Source: JARRNE01 sp963824085 (lineage in GTDB: Bacteria > Pseudomonadota > Gammaproteobacteria > Chromatiales > Chromatiaceae). From it: DNA of 64,000 nucleotides. Positions 62,568 to 64,000 of this stretch are shown here, in pieces. The stretch covers positions 248,001 to 312,000 of the forward strand of contig CAWGNT010000014.1 of NCBI GenBank assembly GCA_963824085.1, given 5' to 3'. Each line of letters starts with the position of its first letter. Position 1 is the stretch's first letter. Below the pieces are notes generated by a model. The model saw only the letters and a program-made list of their open reading frames with translations. It had not been told where the DNA came from and did no database searches. The position numbers were made by a program, and so were the translations under genes.

Positions 62568-62873
62568 CTTCTTTTTCCTAACCATGAATTCGCCATGCCT
62601 AGATATTACTATCACTCCTTCAGGCTTATGATTTTGTGATATTTTTAAATCAATTACATCATCCGGACACAATGGGACGAGGCCATGCTTTTGGCCAATT
62701 TCATGCAGCAGTGACCTGCTTGACTTCGTTGGTAACTCGTATCCGATTAACACACCATTTAACGTTTGTGTACTCAAGGTCCAATTTTCTGGGTTTTTAA
62801 ATTCATCCATCGCCATATTAATAACCTCGGCAACGAACGAATCTAATTGTTTGGAATAGTCGATATTCTTCAT
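62562..62873 (-). CDS. Hypothetical cassette protein
   Basis: A 103-residue soluble protein (MKNIDYSKQLDSFVAEVINM, WTLSTQTLNGVLIGYELPTK, EIGQKHGLVPLCPDDVIDLK, ending MVRKKKG). No known family is recognised. Its stop is within the attC3 right end, as expected for a cassette gene read leftwards. A 14-bp tandem duplication (ATGCTATTACTTTA twice, 62883-62910) lies just upstream of its start. GC is clearly below the chromosome average. Confidence 0.7.
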   Translation of the reverse strand: MKNIDYSKQLDSFVAEVINMAMDEFKNPENWTLSTQTLNGVLIGYELPTKSSRSLLHEIGQKHGLVPLCPDDVIDLKISQNHKPEGVIVISRHGEFMVRKKKG

Positions 62874-62927
62874 GTTTATAAAATGCTATTACTTTAATGC
62901 TATTACTTTAATGCATTTGCTTTTAAT

Positions 62928-62987
62928 GGCGAACGCTTGAGATAAGCGGCGCGCAGTATGCGCGTCCGCTTGATGGAATAGTTAGAG
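62928..62987. other. attC site 4
   Basis: It runs from GGCGAACG to GTTAGAG, with arms ATAAGCGGCGCGCA and GCGCGTCCGCTTGAT around a TAT centre. The short form resembles attC2. A degraded leftward gene ends inside its right core. Confidence 0.78.
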
Positions 62988-63620
62988 CTCATAGTGCAAT
63001 ATCTCAGACTCGACGATTTTGAGAATGGAAAGAAACGCATCAAGTGAATTTTGTACGAACGGTTGACGATCGCTATAAGGTTGGATGAATAAGTACTTAC
63101 AGATGATGGCTATAACCCTAGTTCTCTCAGCTCGAAAAAGTCATCTTTCACATGAGTGACTTGAGGAAAACTATGGCGCTAGCATAGAGAATCTTGTTTC
63201 GCAGGTTCGCTTGTTTCCGAACATAAGTTAGCATGTCAGACGAATTGAGATCAGTTAAGAACCTCTGATTGTGGCTTAAAGCTCGGGCTCTTTCTGTCAG
63301 ATGAGATAGCAAAGTTCAATGGCGGCAGTGGATAGGTTTACACTTTTTTCGCTGAAATCGCATGGGCAAAGCAATCATAAGCGTGCTTCACCATCTCTTC
63401 TTTGATGTGAAGTTTAGGCTTGATTCTGTAGGCTTGAAAACTCCTCAAAGAAGAATCCAAGAATCTGTAAAAATGGAATTGCTGCGTTCTTATACCGATG
63501 ATAGTGCGCATTTAAGCGGTTGGCGTTTTTGTAACTCCGAAATTTCAGGCATGAAATAAACAGGAAACAGCTTCCTCTTCCGCTGTAATGGTTTGGAAAA
63601 CAGCTATTTCGTCATCGATT
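62982..63620 (-). pseudogene. Degraded cassette gene, several frames
   Basis: On the minus strand, protein-like pieces occur in succession but in different frames: DDEIAVFQTITAEEEAVSCL with FHA, RSYKNANRLNAHYHRYKNAA with IPFLQILGFFFEEF, KLHIKEEMVKHAYDCFAHAI, THVKDDFFELRELGL, and KYLFIQPYSDRQPFVQNSLD followed by AFLSILKIVESEILHYEL. The last piece ends at a stop inside attC4. Together they suggest one hypothetical protein of over 200 residues ruined by at least three frameshifts. The family is not identified. A 65-codon rightward frame here is not supported. Confidence 0.5.
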
Positions 63621-63759
63621 TCGCGTAAAGCTTAACCCTTTTGAGATGATTGACCGCACATCTCAGAGAATGGCGGCCACGACAAGCTAAGTCAGAAGCG
63701 TTGACCAGTTCAATGCACCGTTCTTGAAATGGCGTGAACTGTAACTCCGTTTTCATGAG

Positions 63760-63841
63760 CGCTAACGATTAAGCTCACCGGCGTGCCAAAAGCAAGTGAA
63801 GCGTAGCTTTTGGCACGTCCGAGTGGAGCGCAATGTTAGGC
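63760..63841. other. attC site 5
   Basis: It runs from CGCTAACG to GTTAGGC, with a strong stem GCGTGCCAAAAGC / GCTTTTGGCACGTCC and flanking arms AGCTCACC / GAGTGGAGC. It is followed two bases later by the stop of the next leftward gene. Confidence 0.87.
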
Positions 63842-63842
63842 A

Positions 63843-64000
63843 CTATTGATTGGCGAATGAGATAAATTTCTGCTGCTGTTCCGCTACTTCTCCACCCATC
63901 ACTTTTGCTACGGCTCCACCAAACATCTTTCCCAGTAATCCGGCATTCATAGTGCCGATATATGTTTTCCCATCGGATTTCTGATAAACACTAATGGTGC
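63843..64000 (-). CDS. Cassette protein, C-terminal part (partial at right edge)
   Basis: The last 51 residues of a leftward gene: TISVYQKSDGKTYIGTMNAG, then LLGKMFGGAVAKVMGGEVAE and FISFANQ. The pattern (VYxKxDGKxxxxxMNxxLMxKMFGG) resembles the end of DUF302-type proteins, but I am unsure. Its stop lies directly next to attC5. The start is beyond the window. Confidence 0.6.
   Translation of the reverse strand, partial: TISVYQKSDGKTYIGTMNAGLLGKMFGGAVAKVMGGEVAEQQQKFISFANQ

Noticed and set aside
63362..63559. 65-codon rightward frame in the fourth cassette
   Set aside because: The opposite strand shows protein-like pieces ending in attC4. This frame has no ribosome site or recognisable content.

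Overview
The window looks like chromosome from a GC-rich Gammaproteobacterium. A purple-sulfur-bacterium-like (Chromatiales) lineage is my inference. It rests on the cysS / ppiA-ppiB / lpxH neighbourhood, mrcB, yoaA-tsaB and yadGH, a DUF4892-OmpA protein, and sulfur genes such as a persulfide dioxygenase and a TauE-type exporter. No rRNA or phylogenetic marker is present to settle it. Intact housekeeping genes alternate with accessory stretches that are strikingly decayed: about eighteen truncated, frameshifted, fused or nonsense-interrupted genes are visible.

Layout. 0-5.1 kb: a leftward glucose-type PTS operon (OprB porin, fused EIIA-HPr-EI, EIIC running off the edge). 5.9-9.0 kb: a decayed accessory patch (DUF2256, SRPBCC and TetR remnants around an intact LOV photosensor, then an intact TetR and a deletion junction joining two truncated genes). 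9.0-11.8 kb: universal stress protein, DUF2189 membrane protein, a hairpin-rich spacer and a persulfide dioxygenase. 11.8-13.3 kb: more remnants (DUF2892, gamma-glutamyltranspeptidase, DUF3047).

13.8-28.3 kb is the most interesting part, a rightward defence operon built on a type I restriction-modification locus: broken hsdM, a YhcG/DUF1016 nuclease, hsdS, a 1284-residue reverse transcriptase-nitrilase (a DRT type 1 / UG1 antiphage RT), a truncated hsdR start, a Fic protein, an S23/IVP four-helix gene, a second truncated hsdR start, a degenerate Fic-like protein, full hsdR and a YgjP-like metallopeptidase. Several junctions are ATGA/GTGA overlaps. All three hsdR starts carry an in-frame heptanucleotide repeat block at the same codon position. 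Two S23 genes are bounded by heptad arrays in inverted orientation, and one of them has replaced the catalytic core of hsdM.

28.5-60.2 kb is mostly conserved chromosome: pyruvate kinase, a periplasmic peroxiredoxin, a Pro-Arg-His-Lys tRNA operon with a clear promoter and terminator, folD, cysS, two cyclophilins, lpxH, glycerate kinase and DUF455, an ExbB/MotA-like stator pair with a long coiled coil, several envelope proteins, tsaB, yoaA/dinG, mrcB, yadGH, a TSUP exporter, an RMD1 protein, uppP, a GAF-GGDEF-EAL protein and a DUF4892-OmpA protein. A second patch of gene debris lies at 30-33 kb.

60.4-64 kb: a REP-associated transposase remnant is followed by an integron-type cassette array of lower GC with five recognisable attC sites. 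It carries a YefM-YoeB toxin-antitoxin pair, a HicAB pair whose toxin has a nonsense codon, an FHA-domain protein and hypothetical or decayed cassettes. No integron integrase is in the window.
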